Numbered from the stretch's first letter, positions 35,426-45,669 are shown. The stretch is 64,000 nucleotides of DNA from Myroides sp. NP-2 (GCF_014145665.1 NZ_JACHTD010000011.1:1-64000); one strand, 5' to 3'. The notes: generated by a model from the sequence alone, not told the origin. Numbers and translations: made by a program.

Positions 35426-38260
35426 ATGTCTAAAGTAGAAGATTATATAGAAGTTTTAGGAGCTCGCGTTCACAATCTAAAAAATATTGATATCCGCATT
35501 CCACGAGAAAAGCTCGTTGTAATAACCGGTTTGTCGGGTTCTGGAAAATCGTCTTTAGCCTTCGATACGATATATGCAGAGGGACAACGCCGCTATATTG
35601 AGACGTTTTCTGCCTATGCAAGACAATTTTTAGGCGGTCTAGAACGTCCAGATGTGGATAAAATTGATGGGCTATCTCCTGTAATTGCAATCGAACAAAA
35701 AACGACGAATAGAAGTCCGCGTTCAACCGTTGGAACAATCACTGAAATTTATGACTTCTTGCGCTTGCTTTACGCAAGAGCAGGTGAGGCGTATAGCTAT
35801 AATACCGGTGAAAAAATGGTCAGCTATACTGACAATCAAATCCAAGAATTGATTCTAAAGGATTTTGACGGAAAAAAAATAAATATCTTAGCACCTGTGG
35901 TTCGTTCACGAAAAGGACACTATCGCGAATTGTTTGAGCAAATTGCCAAACAAGGATTTTTGAAAGTGCGCCTAGACGGAGAAATTAAGGATTTAGAATA
36001 CGGCATGAAAGCCGATCGATATAAAACCCACGATATCGAAATAGTAATTGATCGCATGGCGATTGATACCAATGAACAAACCATTCAGCGCTTGGCTGAA
36101 AGTATCCAAACTGCCATGTATCACGGCGATGATACCCTTGTTGTTTTGGATCAGGAATCGCAAGAAGTGCGCTTTTTTAGCCGCCACCTCATGTGTCCAA
36201 CTTCTGGAATATCCTATGCCAAACCCGAGCCTAATAACTTTTCCTTTAACTCCCCAAAAGGAGCCTGTGAATCGTGTAATGGACTGGGAACAATACATGA
36301 AATTAACCAACATAAAGTAATTCCAGATGCATCAATTTCCATTAAAAAAGGTGGTTTAGCTCCCTTGGGCCCTGAAAAAAGTACTTGGATATTTAAACAA
36401 TTGGAAACGATCGCTCAGCGCTATAATTTCAAATTGTCCGACCCCATTCAGGATATACCCAAAGAAGCTATGGATGTCATCCTACATGGAGGACAAGATA
36501 GTTTTACTGTAGAACACAAAGTTGCAGGAATTTCTAAGAATTATAAAATAGATTTTGAAGGAATCAACAATTTCATCAAGAATCAGTTTGAAGAAAGTGA
36601 AACAGCATCCATCAAGCGATGGGCAAAAGAATATATGGACGAAATTGACTGTCCTTCTTGTCAGGGTACCCGCTTGAGAAAAGAAGCGTTGTACTTTAAA
36701 ATTGCGGATAAAAATATTGGAGAACTCATTCAAATGGACATTGAGCATTTGATTCTATGGTTTGCTGATATTGATGCTAGACTTTCTGAAAAACAAAAGA
36801 GCATTGCAGAGGAAATCCTTAAAGAAATCAATACGCGTTTGTCGTTTTTGAAAGATGTTGGATTGACCTATTTATCTTTAAACCGAAGCTCGAGAACCCT
36901 GTCAGGAGGAGAAGCACAACGCATCCGTTTGGCTACGCAAATTGGTTCTCAATTGGTGGGCGTTTTGTATATTTTGGATGAACCGAGTATTGGGTTGCAC
37001 CAACGCGATAACGAACGCTTGATTAAATCGTTGGAATCGCTACGCGATATTGGAAATTCCGTTCTGGTGGTGGAACACGACAAAGACATGATCGAACGCG
37101 CAGATTTTGTGATTGATATTGGACCGTATGCTGGAAAACGCGGAGGTAAAATTATCAGCACTGGAACGCCTCAAGAATTGTTGAAAGAACATACGCTAAC
37201 GGCTCAATATTTGAATGGTGAATTGGAGATTGCTGTTCCAAAAGAACGCCGAAAAGGCAATGGTAAGAAAATAAAATTAGAAGGAGCAACGGGAAACAAC
37301 CTAAAGAATGTTACCATTGAAATTCCATTAGGTACACTAACTTGTGTGACAGGAGTTTCAGGTTCAGGAAAATCAACCTTAATCAATGGAACACTTTATC
37401 CAATCTTGAATACGCATTTCTTTAACGCCGTGACTAAATCACAGCCTTATAAAAAGATTAGTGGATTGGAGCATATTGACAAGGTAATTGGAATTGATCA
37501 AAGTCCAATTGGACGTACACCTCGATCTAACCCAGCAACCTATACCGATGTGTTTTCTGATATTCGAAATTTGTTTGCACAAACAACCGAAGCTTCTATT
37601 CGCGGATATAAGCCTGGGCGATTTAGTTTTAATGTCAGTGGAGGCCGATGCGATACCTGTGAAGGATCGGGGGTACGCACCATTGAAATGGGCTTTTTAC
37701 CCGATGTTTACGTCGAGTGTGAAACTTGTCAAGGCAAGCGATTTAACCGCGAAACACTGGAAATTAGATATAAGGGAAAATCAATCTCCGATGTGCTGGA
37801 AATGACTGTGGCAGATGCAACAGAGTTTTTTGAAAATATACCGAAGATCTACCGCAAACTAAAGACGATTAACGATGTGGGATTGGGGTATATTACCTTA
37901 GGTCAACAAAGTACAACCCTGTCAGGAGGAGAGGCACAGCGCATTAAATTGGCAACAGAATTGTCAAAAAAAGATACGGGAAATACCTTCTATATCTTAG
38001 ATGAACCCACTACGGGCTTGCATTTTGAAGATATTCGCGTATTGATGGAAGTAATCAATACTCTCGTGGAAAAGGGGAATACCGTATTGATTATCGAACA
38101 CAACCTCGATGTGATTAAACTCGCCGACTATATCATTGATATAGGGTACGAAGGTGGAGCTAATGGAGGCGAAGTACTCGCCAAGGGAACACCTGAGGAA
38201 ATAAGTAAAGTTAAGAAGAGTTATACTGCTCACTTTTTGAAAAAAGAGCTTAAAAAATAA
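35426..38260 (+). CDS. uvrA: UvrABC excinuclease subunit A
   Basis: The DNA damage-recognising ATPase of nucleotide excision repair. 944 residues from ATG 35426; a TTG at 35414 gives a longer frame but lies too close to the promoter. Two ABC-type ATPase halves: Walker [10 protein letters not shown] near 32-40 and GVSGSGKST near 645, with signature LSGGEAQRI in each half. The C-terminal zinc module is intact (CDTCEGSG ... CETCQGKR). In the first zinc module the leading pair reads CPTSG, lacking one Cys, while CESCNG is kept; I believe this is common in this phylum. uvrB/uvrC are not adjacent. The LOG-family gene follows by 7 nt. Confidence 0.97.
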   Translation: MSKVEDYIEVLGARVHNLKNIDIRIPREKLVVITGLSGSGKSSLAFDTIYAEGQRRYIETFSAYARQFLGGLERPDVDKIDGLSPVIAIEQKTTNRSPRSTVGTITEIYDFLRLLYARAGEAYSYNTGEKMVSYTDNQIQELILKDFDGKKINILAPVVRSRKGHYRELFEQIAKQGFLKVRLDGEIKDLEYGMKADRYKTHDIEIVIDRMAIDTNEQTIQRLAESIQTAMYHGDDTLVVLDQESQEVRFFSRHLMCPTSGISYAKPEPNNFSFNSPKGACESCNGLGTIHEINQHKVIPDASISIKKGGLAPLGPEKSTWIFKQLETIAQRYNFKLSDPIQDIPKEAMDVILHGGQDSFTVEHKVAGISKNYKIDFEGINNFIKNQFEESETASIKRWAKEYMDEIDCPSCQGTRLRKEALYFKIADKNIGELIQMDIEHLILWFADIDARLSEKQKSIAEEILKEINTRLSFLKDVGLTYLSLNRSSRTLSGGEAQRIRLATQIGSQLVGVLYILDEPSIGLHQRDNERLIKSLESLRDIGNSVLVVEHDKDMIERADFVIDIGPYAGKRGGKIISTGTPQELLKEHTLTAQYLNGELEIAVPKERRKGNGKKIKLEGATGNNLKNVTIEIPLGTLTCVTGVSGSGKSTLINGTLYPILNTHFFNAVTKSQPYKKISGLEHIDKVIGIDQSPIGRTPRSNPATYTDVFSDIRNLFAQTTEASIRGYKPGRFSFNVSGGRCDTCEGSGVRTIEMGFLPDVYVECETCQGKRFNRETLEIRYKGKSISDVLEMTVADATEFFENIPKIYRKLKTINDVGLGYITLGQQSTTLSGGEAQRIKLATELSKKDTGNTFYILDEPTTGLHFEDIRVLMEVINTLVEKGNTVLIIEHNLDVIKLADYIIDIGYEGGANGGEVLAKGTPEEISKVKKSYTAHFLKKELKK

Positions 38261-38267
38261 TTGAATT

Positions 38268-38990
38268 ATGAAAGAAAATTTAGGAAATGAAGAGGAGAAA
38301 ATCCAAGAAAAATTCAAGCAAAAATCTTGGACAGAGATAAAGACAAACGATTCATGGGGAATCTTTAAAATCATGTCTGAATTCGTTAATGGATATGAAA
38401 AGATGGGACGTATCGGTCCTTGTATTTCTATCTTCGGATCAGCAAGAACCAAAAAAGAGGATCCTTACTATAAATTAGCTGAAGAAATTGCTTTTAAGGT
38501 AAGTAAAGCGGGATATGGTGTAATTACAGGTGGTGGTCCTGGAATTATGGAAGCTGGAAATAAAGGTGCACATCTTGGACAAGGGGTATCTGTAGGATTG
38601 AATATTGAATTGCCTTTTGAGCAGCACTTTAATCCCTATATTGACAGTGATAAAAATATTCAGTTCGACTACTTTTTCGTGCGTAAAGTAATGTTTGTTA
38701 AGTACTCACAAGGATTTGTTGTTATGCCAGGTGGCTTCGGAACACTAGATGAATTGTTCGAAGCAATCACCCTAATTCAAACCAAGAAAATCGCTAGATT
38801 CCCAATTATTTTAGTAGGAACTGACTTCTGGGGCGGCATGTTGGAGTGGATTAAAAAAGTGTTGTTAGACAAATATGCAACGATATCACCAGAAGATATG
38901 AATTTAATCCAATTGGTTGATTCGGCAGATGAAGTGGTGGAACGCATTGATGCTTTCTACAAGAAATATACATTGAAACCAAATTTTTAG
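38268..38990 (+). CDS. LOG-family (TIGR00730) nucleoside 5-monophosphate phosphoribohydrolase
   Basis: 240 residues with the lysine-decarboxylase-like Rossmann fold. Motifs GGGPGIMEAGNKGA and PGGFGTLDELFEA mark the LOG family, which cleaves nucleoside or cytokinin 5-monophosphates to base and ribose phosphate. The N-terminal 50 residues are an extension found in the longer bacterial type. It lies 7 nt after uvrA, so it is co-transcribed. Confidence 0.88.
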   Translation: MKENLGNEEEKIQEKFKQKSWTEIKTNDSWGIFKIMSEFVNGYEKMGRIGPCISIFGSARTKKEDPYYKLAEEIAFKVSKAGYGVITGGGPGIMEAGNKGAHLGQGVSVGLNIELPFEQHFNPYIDSDKNIQFDYFFVRKVMFVKYSQGFVVMPGGFGTLDELFEAITLIQTKKIARFPIILVGTDFWGGMLEWIKKVLLDKYATISPEDMNLIQLVDSADEVVERIDAFYKKYTLKPNF

Positions 38991-39011
38991 GTGTATACCC
39001 TATAGGTTAAA

Positions 39012-39048
39012 TGCAAAAGGGATTATCACCATGTGATAATCCCTTTTG
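39012..39048. terminator. Terminator of the uvrA-LOG operon
   Basis: A perfect 16-bp stem CAAAAGGGATTATCAC / GTGATAATCCCTTTTG with 3-nt loop. The C-terminal codons of the truncated lipoprotein (39026) read through its right half on minus. Confidence 0.85.
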
Positions 39049-39409
39049 TATTTGTAGCATTGTGTTCTCTCTCATATTGTTTTGATTTTTCAATACTTCC
39101 TGCCTCATCTAAATTTTTCAGCCCTTCTTCCGAACTAAATTCTTCAAGAAAGAGTTTCAGTTCCTTTAAATCAAGTTCGTCAATGGCTTTTCTGTTTTTG
39201 GGGTCATTGTAATCATAGGGATCTTCTAAATCATTAACAAAACCATATTGATGAAAAAGGGTTTCCATTTGAACAATTTTTGCTTGATAGAAATCTTCTG
39301 TTAATTGATAAGGATGTTGAAGGTTTTTGGGGGCAGCTTCTTGTTCTTCTTTGCTACAGCTGGATAGGAGTAAGGCAATAAGCCCAAATCCGAGTACAAA
39401 TCTTTTCAT
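39026..39409 (-). CDS. Truncated copy of a duplicated lipoprotein
   Basis: 127 residues: lipoprotein signal (LLLSSCSKEE, Cys near 18) and an acidic helical domain, almost identical (about 3 differences in 118 residues) to the N-terminal half of the next gene at 39603. At residue ~117 (REHN) homology ends and the frame runs into the LOG terminator stem, giving an accidental tail NATNTKGIITW. It is therefore a 3'-truncated tandem duplicate. It may be expressed but lacks the C-terminal domain. Confidence 0.75.
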   Translation of the reverse strand: MKRFVLGFGLIALLLSSCSKEEQEAAPKNLQHPYQLTEDFYQAKIVQMETLFHQYGFVNDLEDPYDYNDPKNRKAIDELDLKELKLFLEEFSSEEGLKNLDEAGSIEKSKQYEREHNATNTKGIITW

Positions 39410-39503
39410 TTTTTTTTAAAATTTTAAGCTGTTGTGATAGCAAGGTCATTTCAACGTTGCTGTTCTTCAAGTAATAAAGGCTATAAAGATTAAAATTTGG
39501 AAA

Positions 39504-39588
39504 ACTAGATGAAAGGCATACCTCAATAATTAGTTTATTTATTGAGGTATACCAACTATTGGATTGATGAAATCCTGTTTTATCTAGT
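39504..39588. repeat. Nested inverted repeats between the lipoprotein copies
   Basis: An inner perfect 12-bp stem ATACCTCAATAA (39518-39529) / TTATTGAGGTAT (39539-39550) lies within an outer 7-bp pair ACTAGAT (39504-39510) / ATCTAGT (39582-39588). No T-run follows on minus, so it is not a standard terminator. It may be a small palindromic element linked to the duplication. Confidence 0.5.
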
Positions 39589-39602
39589 CTTCTAGCTTTG
39601 AA

Positions 39603-40313
39603 TTAGGTTCTAAAACTTTCGACACTGCCTGAACCATTTCTATTGAATCTAGCATACATTGTAGCTGTAGCTGTTTGTCCATAAGCTTTTACTTTACAAT
39701 CAACATTGATACCTCCTTTATGATCGTAATAATCTTGCCCTGCATTGGGATAAAAGGGAATGATGTGATGACCATTTACCTGTTCAAAATGAACATTGTT
39801 ATTGTTGTAATTCGCGTTGGCACTGATAAAGGTAATGGTTTCATTGTCTTTGATGGAAAAGTTTATACTTGAAGTAGATGAACCAATAATGGCACTACTG
39901 TGACTTCCAGTAACATTATAGGAGTTAACGGCTCTGTTCAAGATATCTTGACTAGGAATTGGGTTGTGTTCTCTCGCATATTGTTTTGATTTTTCAATAC
40001 TTCCTGCCTCATCTAAATTTTTCAGCCCTTCTTCCGAACTAAATTCTTCAAGAAAGAGTTTCAGTTCCTTTAAATCAAGTTCTTCAATGGCTTTTCTGTT
40101 TTTGGGGTCATTGTAATCATAGGGATCTTCTAAATCATTAACAAAACCATATTGATGAAAAAGGGTTTCCATTTGAACAATTTTTGCTTGATAGGAATCT
40201 TCTGTTAATTGATAAGGATGCTGAAGGTTTTTGGGGGCAGCTTCTTGTTCTTCTTTGCTACAGCTGGATAGGAGTAAGGCAATAAGCCCAAATCCGAGTA
40301 CAAATCTTTTCAT
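39603..40313 (-). CDS. Lipoprotein of unknown function, full-length copy
   Basis: 236 residues: lipoprotein signal ending SSCSKEEQ, an acidic helical N-terminal domain (about 25-118), and a C-terminal domain rich in Ser, Asn and aromatic residues (GSHSSAIIGSSTSSINFSI ... GHHIIPFYPNAGQDYYDH) that looks all-beta. No family recognised. It is the probable parent of the truncated copy at 39026. Likely anchored in the outer or inner membrane, facing the periplasm or outside. Confidence 0.75.
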   Translation of the reverse strand: MKRFVLGFGLIALLLSSCSKEEQEAAPKNLQHPYQLTEDSYQAKIVQMETLFHQYGFVNDLEDPYDYNDPKNRKAIEELDLKELKLFLEEFSSEEGLKNLDEAGSIEKSKQYAREHNPIPSQDILNRAVNSYNVTGSHSSAIIGSSTSSINFSIKDNETITFISANANYNNNNVHFEQVNGHHIIPFYPNAGQDYYDHKGGINVDCKVKAYGQTATATMYARFNRNGSGSVESFRT

Positions 40314-40352
40314 TTTTTTAAAATTTAAGTTATTATGTACAATTTGTCATTC

Positions 40353-40374
40353 AAAAAACAGACCTGTTTTTTGC
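40353..40374. other. Perfect hairpin upstream of the lipoprotein gene
   Basis: CAAAAAACAG-AC-CTGTTTTTTG, a perfect palindrome with almost no loop. The rest of 40314-40510 shows nothing else recognisable. Confidence 0.4.
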
Positions 40375-40510
40375 GCTTATTTCAAAAACATCCTTCTTCG
40401 CGAAGAAATACTTCTTTTGTTGATGTGTTTGGTGGGTTATAGCGAGAAAATGATAGTGTAGAGGCTTCTTTTTTAGAACTAGTGTAGAAGAGTGAATCAT
40501 CTTGGGTATA

Positions 40511-40547
40511 AAAAAAGGAGTATCTCAATAAGAGATACTCCTTTTTG
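40511..40547 (-). terminator. Terminator after rlmD
   Basis: AAAAGGAGTATCTC-AATAA-GAGATACTCCTTTT followed by T on minus, about 20 nt after the rlmD stop. Confidence 0.85.
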
Positions 40548-40563
40548 GGTGTGCTTTTTAGTA

Positions 40564-41976
40564 TTATTTTAATTCCAATTGAACCACATTTTCCACGTGA
40601 TGGGTTTGTGGGAACATATCAACTGGACGAACTTTTGTTACCTTGTATTTTGCGTCTAGTAAAGCTAAATCTCTTGCTTGTGTAGCAGAGTTACAACTTA
40701 CATAGACAATGCGTTTAGGCGCTACTTTTAACAGCATTTCCACTACGTCTTTGTGCATACCATCACGCGGTGGGTCGGTGATAATTACATCAGGATGACC
40801 GTGTGTGGCAATAAACTCATCGTTGAATACGTTTTTCATGTCTCCAACAAAGAAATCACAATTGGTTATACCGTTGCGTTCTGCGTTGATTTTCGCATCG
40901 GCAATCGCCTCTGGAACGGCTTCAACACCTACTACTTTTTTCGCCTTTTTAGAAACGAATTGTGCAATAGTTCCCGTACCTGTATACAAGTCAAAAACCA
41001 ATTCATTGCCCGTTAACTCAGCGTAATCGCGAGTGATCTTGTACAACTCATATGCTTGATCCGAATTGGTTTGGTAGAACGATTTTGCATTGATGCTAAA
41101 TTTCAACCCTTCCATCTCCTCTAAGATATAGTCGCGTCCTTTGTATAAAACAACATCTTGGTCGTATATGGTATCGTTCGCCTTGCCATTAATCACGTAT
41201 TGCAGCGATGTAATAGCTGGGAATTTCTCCGCTAAGTGATCTAATAGTAATTCTCTCTCTTTTTTGTTGTCATGGAAAAACTGAATCATCACCATGATTT
41301 CACCTATTGAACTCGTGCGAATCATTAAAGTACGCAATAGTCCTTCTTGCTCTCTTGGATTGAAAAAAGAAAGTTGATTTGCATTGGCAAATTCGCGAAT
41401 CTCATTGCGGATGGCATTGGAAGGATCTTGTTGCAAATGACATTTTTGAATGTCTAAAATCTTGTCCCACATTTTTGGAATGTGAAAACCTAGCGCATTT
41501 TCCTTTCCTATTTCATCTCCACTTGCAATCTCTTCTGGCGTTAACCAACGAGCATTAGAGAACGAAAATTCCATTTTGTTTCTGTAAAATAACGTTTTTT
41601 CAGAACCTAAAATGGGTTCAAACTCCGGTAATTCTATTTTGCCAATTCGCTTTAAGTTGTTTTGAACTTCTTGGTTCTTGTAAAATAACTGTTGCTCATA
41701 TGACATATTTTGCCACTTACAACCACCACAAGCACCGAAATGTTGACATACGGGTTCAATGCGATTCTTAGAAAAATGGTGGATTTTTATAGCTATCCCT
41801 TCATAATAGGCTTTTCTCTTTTTAACGGTTTGAATATCAACGATATCTCCCGGAACAACATTGGGAATAAAAATAACCTTCCCGTCAGGAGCCTTAGCTA
41901 CTGAAACGCCTTTTGCACCTGCATCAAGGACTTCTACGTTTTCGAATACGATTCTTTCTGTTCTCTTTCTTTTCAT
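40564..41976 (-). CDS. rlmD: 23S rRNA (uracil-5-)-methyltransferase RumA/RlmD
   Basis: 470-residue SAM-dependent enzyme methylating uracil C5 in 23S rRNA (U1939 type). N-terminal TRAM RNA-binding domain, then 4Fe-4S cysteines Cys77, Cys83 and Cys86 (CQHFGACGGCKW) with a fourth near 163. The methyltransferase domain has DLYTGTGTIAQFV, TDPPRDGMH and the catalytic cysteine in YVSCNSAT. A related activity on other RNAs (TrmA/RlmC type) is possible, but the Fe-S cluster fits RlmD. Monocistronic. Confidence 0.92.
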   Translation of the reverse strand: MKRKRTERIVFENVEVLDAGAKGVSVAKAPDGKVIFIPNVVPGDIVDIQTVKKRKAYYEGIAIKIHHFSKNRIEPVCQHFGACGGCKWQNMSYEQQLFYKNQEVQNNLKRIGKIELPEFEPILGSEKTLFYRNKMEFSFSNARWLTPEEIASGDEIGKENALGFHIPKMWDKILDIQKCHLQQDPSNAIRNEIREFANANQLSFFNPREQEGLLRTLMIRTSSIGEIMVMIQFFHDNKKERELLLDHLAEKFPAITSLQYVINGKANDTIYDQDVVLYKGRDYILEEMEGLKFSINAKSFYQTNSDQAYELYKITRDYAELTGNELVFDLYTGTGTIAQFVSKKAKKVVGVEAVPEAIADAKINAERNGITNCDFFVGDMKNVFNDEFIATHGHPDVIITDPPRDGMHKDVVEMLLKVAPKRIVYVSCNSATQARDLALLDAKYKVTKVRPVDMFPQTHHVENVVQLELK

Positions 41977-42425
41977 GCCACAAAAATAGCTTTATTTTTT
42001 ATTCGTAGAATTTTTTTAAGGATTTGTAAAGGAAGTTATTTTTGTATGTAAAGTACTAATATATAAACAGTTATGTCTATGTGGTAATTTTAGCTTTGTA
42101 ATTTATACTCAATCTAGATTATGTGCTGAGCGAGAAGGGGAATCTTCCTTTGGGACCCTAAGTGGAACTTGGTTTGTATGAATAGGGGATAACGCTCGTT
42201 TTTGAGGTGTAAGGTGTTGTATATCAGTTGTTTTTTGTTTGTTTTTTAAACGTTAGTTATGAAATCAATTAACATTTTTTATGCTTGTTAGTTTGATTAA
42301 GAGAAGTTTGAGTAAAAAATAATTGATTTTTAACAAAAATATAATAGCAATTAGGCAAATAAATCGCATTTATGGATTGATTTAATCTAGGGTATTGCTT
42401 AAATTTACTAAAAAGAAATGCAATT
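41977..42425. promoter_or_regulatory. Long leader region of pfkA
   Basis: No gene in 449 nt. TAGCTTTG at 42091-42098 is a perfect -7 box, placing transcription start near 42105 and a leader of about 320 nt before pfkA. The early leader has a short hairpin (GAAGG-GGAAT-CTTCC, near 42135-42150), and T-rich runs near 42228-42248 could end a short RNA. A regulatory RNA or attenuator is possible. Confidence 0.4.
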
Positions 42426-43412
42426 ATGAGTAACCTTATAAGAAAGATAGGGGTTTTGACCTCTGGTGGTGATGCACCAGGTATGAATGCTGCAATCCGC
42501 GCGATTGTGCGTACTTGTTCCTATCACAATGTGATGTGTGTTGGAATATTTAGAGGCTTTCAAGGATTGGTAGAAGGTGATTTTGAAGTATTGGGGCCTC
42601 GTGATGTCAATTACATCATCAACAAAGGAGGCACTATTTTAAAAACAGCGCGCAGTGCTGCGTTCCGCACAGCAGAAGGTCGTAAAGCGGCGTATGACAA
42701 TTTAAAACAAGCGCAAATTGACGCTTTAATTGTTATTGGCGGTGATGGTAGTTTTACTGGAGCGATGTTGTTGAGTAAAGAATTTGATATTCCTGTGATG
42801 GGAATTCCTGGAACGATAGACAACGATATCAACGGAACCAGTCATACCATTGGTTTTGATACGGCCTTGAATACTGTTGTGGATGCAGTAGATAAAATTA
42901 GAGATACCGCTAGTTCTCACAAGCGTTTGTTTTTTGTGGAGGTAATGGGACGTGATGCGGGACATATTGCTTTAAATGCAGGTATTGGCGCAGGGGCAGA
43001 GGAGATCATTATTCCCGAAGAGAATATGGGATTGGAGCGCTTGCTTGAATCGTTGAAAAAGAGCAAACTCTCTGGAAAATCATCAAGTATTGTGATTGTA
43101 GCTGAAGGAGAGAAGTTGGGGAAGAACGTTTTCGAATTAGGAGAATATGTAGAAGAACACTTGCCTGAATACGAAGTGCGTGTGTCGGTTTTAGGGCATA
43201 TGCAACGAGGCGGAGCTCCTTCGTGTTTTGATCGCGTGCTTGCCAGTCGATTAAGCGTGAAAGCTGTGGAGACCCTGTTGGAAGGAAAAAAGAACTTCAT
43301 GGTTGGACTAATCAACGATCAAGTGGCATTGACACCCTTAGAACATATTGTGAAAGGACATACGGCTGTGGACGCAGAATTATTGCGCGTGTCCGATATT
43401 ATCACCATATAA
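42426..43412 (+). CDS. pfkA: ATP-dependent 6-phosphofructokinase
   Basis: Phosphorylates fructose 6-phosphate to fructose 1,6-bisphosphate, the committed step of glycolysis. 328 residues: LTSGGDAPGMNAAIR at 11-25, GGDGS at 105-109 (ATP site, Gly favouring ATP over pyrophosphate), TIDNDI near 130-135 with catalytic Asp132, and MGRDAGHIA. First gene of a four-gene operon (pfkA, gapA, sugar kinase, mgsA) with gaps of 27, 12 and 4 nt. Confidence 0.97.
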   Translation: MSNLIRKIGVLTSGGDAPGMNAAIRAIVRTCSYHNVMCVGIFRGFQGLVEGDFEVLGPRDVNYIINKGGTILKTARSAAFRTAEGRKAAYDNLKQAQIDALIVIGGDGSFTGAMLLSKEFDIPVMGIPGTIDNDINGTSHTIGFDTALNTVVDAVDKIRDTASSHKRLFFVEVMGRDAGHIALNAGIGAGAEEIIIPEENMGLERLLESLKKSKLSGKSSSIVIVAEGEKLGKNVFELGEYVEEHLPEYEVRVSVLGHMQRGGAPSCFDRVLASRLSVKAVETLLEGKKNFMVGLINDQVALTPLEHIVKGHTAVDAELLRVSDIITI

Positions 43413-43439
43413 TATAACGAATTAAATAAAAAAGCAAAG

Positions 43440-44441
43440 ATGAAAACAAGAGTTGGTATTAATGGCTTTGGACGCATTGGTCGTCTAATGTTAAGAGAAG
43501 CAGTAAAGCGTAATGATATAGAGATCGTTGCAGTAAACGATTTAATGGCCGTAGATCAATTGGCCTATTTAATTAAGTATGATTCCGTACATGGTCGTTT
43601 TGACGGTACAGTTGAGGTTGTAGATGGGCATTTAATTGTCAATGGAAAAGAAATTCGCGTAACAGCAGAACGCGATCCGTTGTTGTTGAAATGGGATGCC
43701 GTGCAAGTGGATGTTGTAGCCGATTGTACGGGCGTTTTTAAAGACCTAGCCGGTGCACAAAAACACATAGACGCAGGAGCGAAAAAAGTGTTGATTTCTT
43801 CTCCATCTCCTGATGCTCCTATGTTTGTGATGGGGGTAAATGAAAAAGAATTGAAAGCAACAGATACAATTGTGTCCAATGCTTCTTGTACAACGAATTG
43901 CTTGGCGCCTTTGGCAAAAGTGTTAAACGATTCCTTCGGCATCGTCGAGGGATTAATGACGACAATCCACGCAGCTACTGCCACACAATATACTGTAGAT
44001 GGACCTTCTAAAAAAGACTTTAGAGGAGGGCGTTCGGCTATGGTAAATATTATTCCTGCTTCTACTGGAGCGGCAAAAGCAGTAGGAAAAGTCATTCCCG
44101 AATTAAAGGGAAAAATAACGGGGATGTCTATGCGTGTACCGACTGCTGACGTGTCCGTTGTGGATTTAACAGTAAAATTGGCGAAATCTACTTCTTATGA
44201 TGCCGTGATGGCTGTTTTAAAACAAGCAAGCCAAAACGAACTAAAGGGAATCATGGCCTTTGTTGAGGATGATGTAGTCTCTCAAGATTTCGTTTCGGAT
44301 ACGCATACCTGTATTATTGATTCAAAAGCCGGTATTGCTTTAAACGAAACTTTTTATAAATTCGTTGCTTGGTATGATAATGAATACGGATATGCTGCTA
44401 AAATGGTAGATATGGCTGTGTTGTTAACTACAGTAAAGTAA
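43440..44441 (+). CDS. gapA: Glyceraldehyde-3-phosphate dehydrogenase, type I
   Basis: Oxidises glyceraldehyde 3-phosphate to 1,3-bisphosphoglycerate with NAD. 333 residues: [10 protein letters not shown] at 8-17, catalytic Cys150 in SNASCTTNC and His177 in TTIHAAT. The residues after the second strand (AVNDL, Asp34) favour NAD. Follows pfkA by 27 nt. Full length, no anomalies. Confidence 0.97.
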   Translation: MKTRVGINGFGRIGRLMLREAVKRNDIEIVAVNDLMAVDQLAYLIKYDSVHGRFDGTVEVVDGHLIVNGKEIRVTAERDPLLLKWDAVQVDVVADCTGVFKDLAGAQKHIDAGAKKVLISSPSPDAPMFVMGVNEKELKATDTIVSNASCTTNCLAPLAKVLNDSFGIVEGLMTTIHAATATQYTVDGPSKKDFRGGRSAMVNIIPASTGAAKAVGKVIPELKGKITGMSMRVPTADVSVVDLTVKLAKSTSYDAVMAVLKQASQNELKGIMAFVEDDVVSQDFVSDTHTCIIDSKAGIALNETFYKFVAWYDNEYGYAAKMVDMAVLLTTVK

Positions 44442-44453
44442 TACAATATACAA

Positions 44454-45299
44454 ATGAAAATAATCGTCGATAGCGGTTCTACAAAAGCAGATTGGATCTT
44501 TTTTGATCAAGATAATAAAGTGATAACTTCGGTGACTAGCCTCGGGCTTAATCCCGAAGTTATTACCTTAGAAGAGTTTTACACTCGCGTAAATACAGTG
44601 CCTGACATTGCAAAAAACAAGGACAACGTCGGGCAATTGTTTTTTTATGGATCGGGTTGTGGATCAAATCGAAGTAAAACAACTGTACGCGATTTTTTTG
44701 CGTCTTATTTTGTCAATTGTCAAGGCATACACGTACATGAAGATACCTATGCGGCAGTTTATGCTACAGTAGGTCAAACGGAAAAAGGTATTGTATGCAT
44801 TAATGGAACAGGTTCAAATGTCTCGTATTACGACGGACATACAATCCATCAAAAGGTACAATCCTTGGGATATATGGCCATGGATGATTGCAGCGGAAGT
44901 GCGTTTGGACGATTGATGATTAAGGCATTATTCTTAAATTATATGCCAGAGGAATTGGCAAAGAAATTCACGCAAAAGTACGATTTAGATGCCGATGTCG
45001 TGAAGTATAATTTCTATAAAAAGGAAAATCCAAATGCGTATTTGGCTTCCTTTTTACCGTTCTTGATTGAACACAAAAACCATCCTTTCTTTCAGCAAAT
45101 GATTAAAGAACAACTAGTTTTTTTTGTAGAGCACTACATTAAAAGCCATGAGGAAGCGAGTACAGTACCTGTTCATTTTGTGGGGTCAGTAGCCTATTTT
45201 TTACAAGATGAGTTTAGAGCGGTACTCTTAGAAAAGGGTATAACGGTTGGGAAAATCATGCAAAAACCGTTGGATGGATTAATTGATTATCACAAATAG
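44454..45299 (+). CDS. BadF/BadG-type sugar kinase (N-acetylglucosamine kinase-like)
   Basis: 281 residues with the actin-fold BadF/NAGK family signature: IVDSGSTKADWIF at the N-terminus (phosphate 1 motif), GSGCGSNR, CINGTGSNVSYY and MDDCSGSAFGRLM. Such proteins phosphorylate amino sugars, often N-acetylglucosamine or related sugars from cell-wall recycling. Being inside a glycolytic operon supports a role feeding hexose phosphates into glycolysis. Substrate is inferred. Confidence 0.8.
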   Translation: MKIIVDSGSTKADWIFFDQDNKVITSVTSLGLNPEVITLEEFYTRVNTVPDIAKNKDNVGQLFFYGSGCGSNRSKTTVRDFFASYFVNCQGIHVHEDTYAAVYATVGQTEKGIVCINGTGSNVSYYDGHTIHQKVQSLGYMAMDDCSGSAFGRLMIKALFLNYMPEELAKKFTQKYDLDADVVKYNFYKKENPNAYLASFLPFLIEHKNHPFFQQMIKEQLVFFVEHYIKSHEEASTVPVHFVGSVAYFLQDEFRAVLLEKGITVGKIMQKPLDGLIDYHK

Positions 45300-45303
45300 A
45301 AAA

Positions 45304-45669
45304 ATGGAAATAGCAATAATTGCCCACGATGGTAAAAAGGATGAAATGCTGCTTTTTATTCAAAAGAATAGAGCGGTTTTAACTGGCGAAGGTATAACAT
45401 TGATTGCTACGGGCACTACAGGTGGAATTGCTCAAAAAGAGGGATTCGAAGTGAGACGTATGCTTTCAGGTCCGCTAGGAGGAGATGCTCAGATCGCAGC
45501 ACGGGTGGCTGAGGGCAAGACAAATATGGTTTTGTTTTTTAAAGATCCGTTGGGAAAACACGCCCATGAACCAGATATTAATATGCTACTCCGCGTATGC
45601 GACGTGCACAATGTGCCTTTAGCAACAAACGAAGCCAGTGCTCAGTTGTTGTTAAATGCTATTGAATAG
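45304..45669 (+). CDS. mgsA: Methylglyoxal synthase
   Basis: Converts dihydroxyacetone phosphate to methylglyoxal and phosphate, bypassing lower glycolysis when phosphate is short. 121 residues from ATG 45304 (MEIAIIAHDGKK); an upstream in-frame start overlaps the kinase end and is not needed. Motifs GTTG near 37-40, GPLGGDAQI with catalytic Asp61, and FFKDPLGKHAHEPDI with His86/88. Last gene of the pfkA operon, ending at a strong terminator. Confidence 0.95.
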   Translation: MEIAIIAHDGKKDEMLLFIQKNRAVLTGEGITLIATGTTGGIAQKEGFEVRRMLSGPLGGDAQIAARVAEGKTNMVLFFKDPLGKHAHEPDINMLLRVCDVHNVPLATNEASAQLLLNAIE

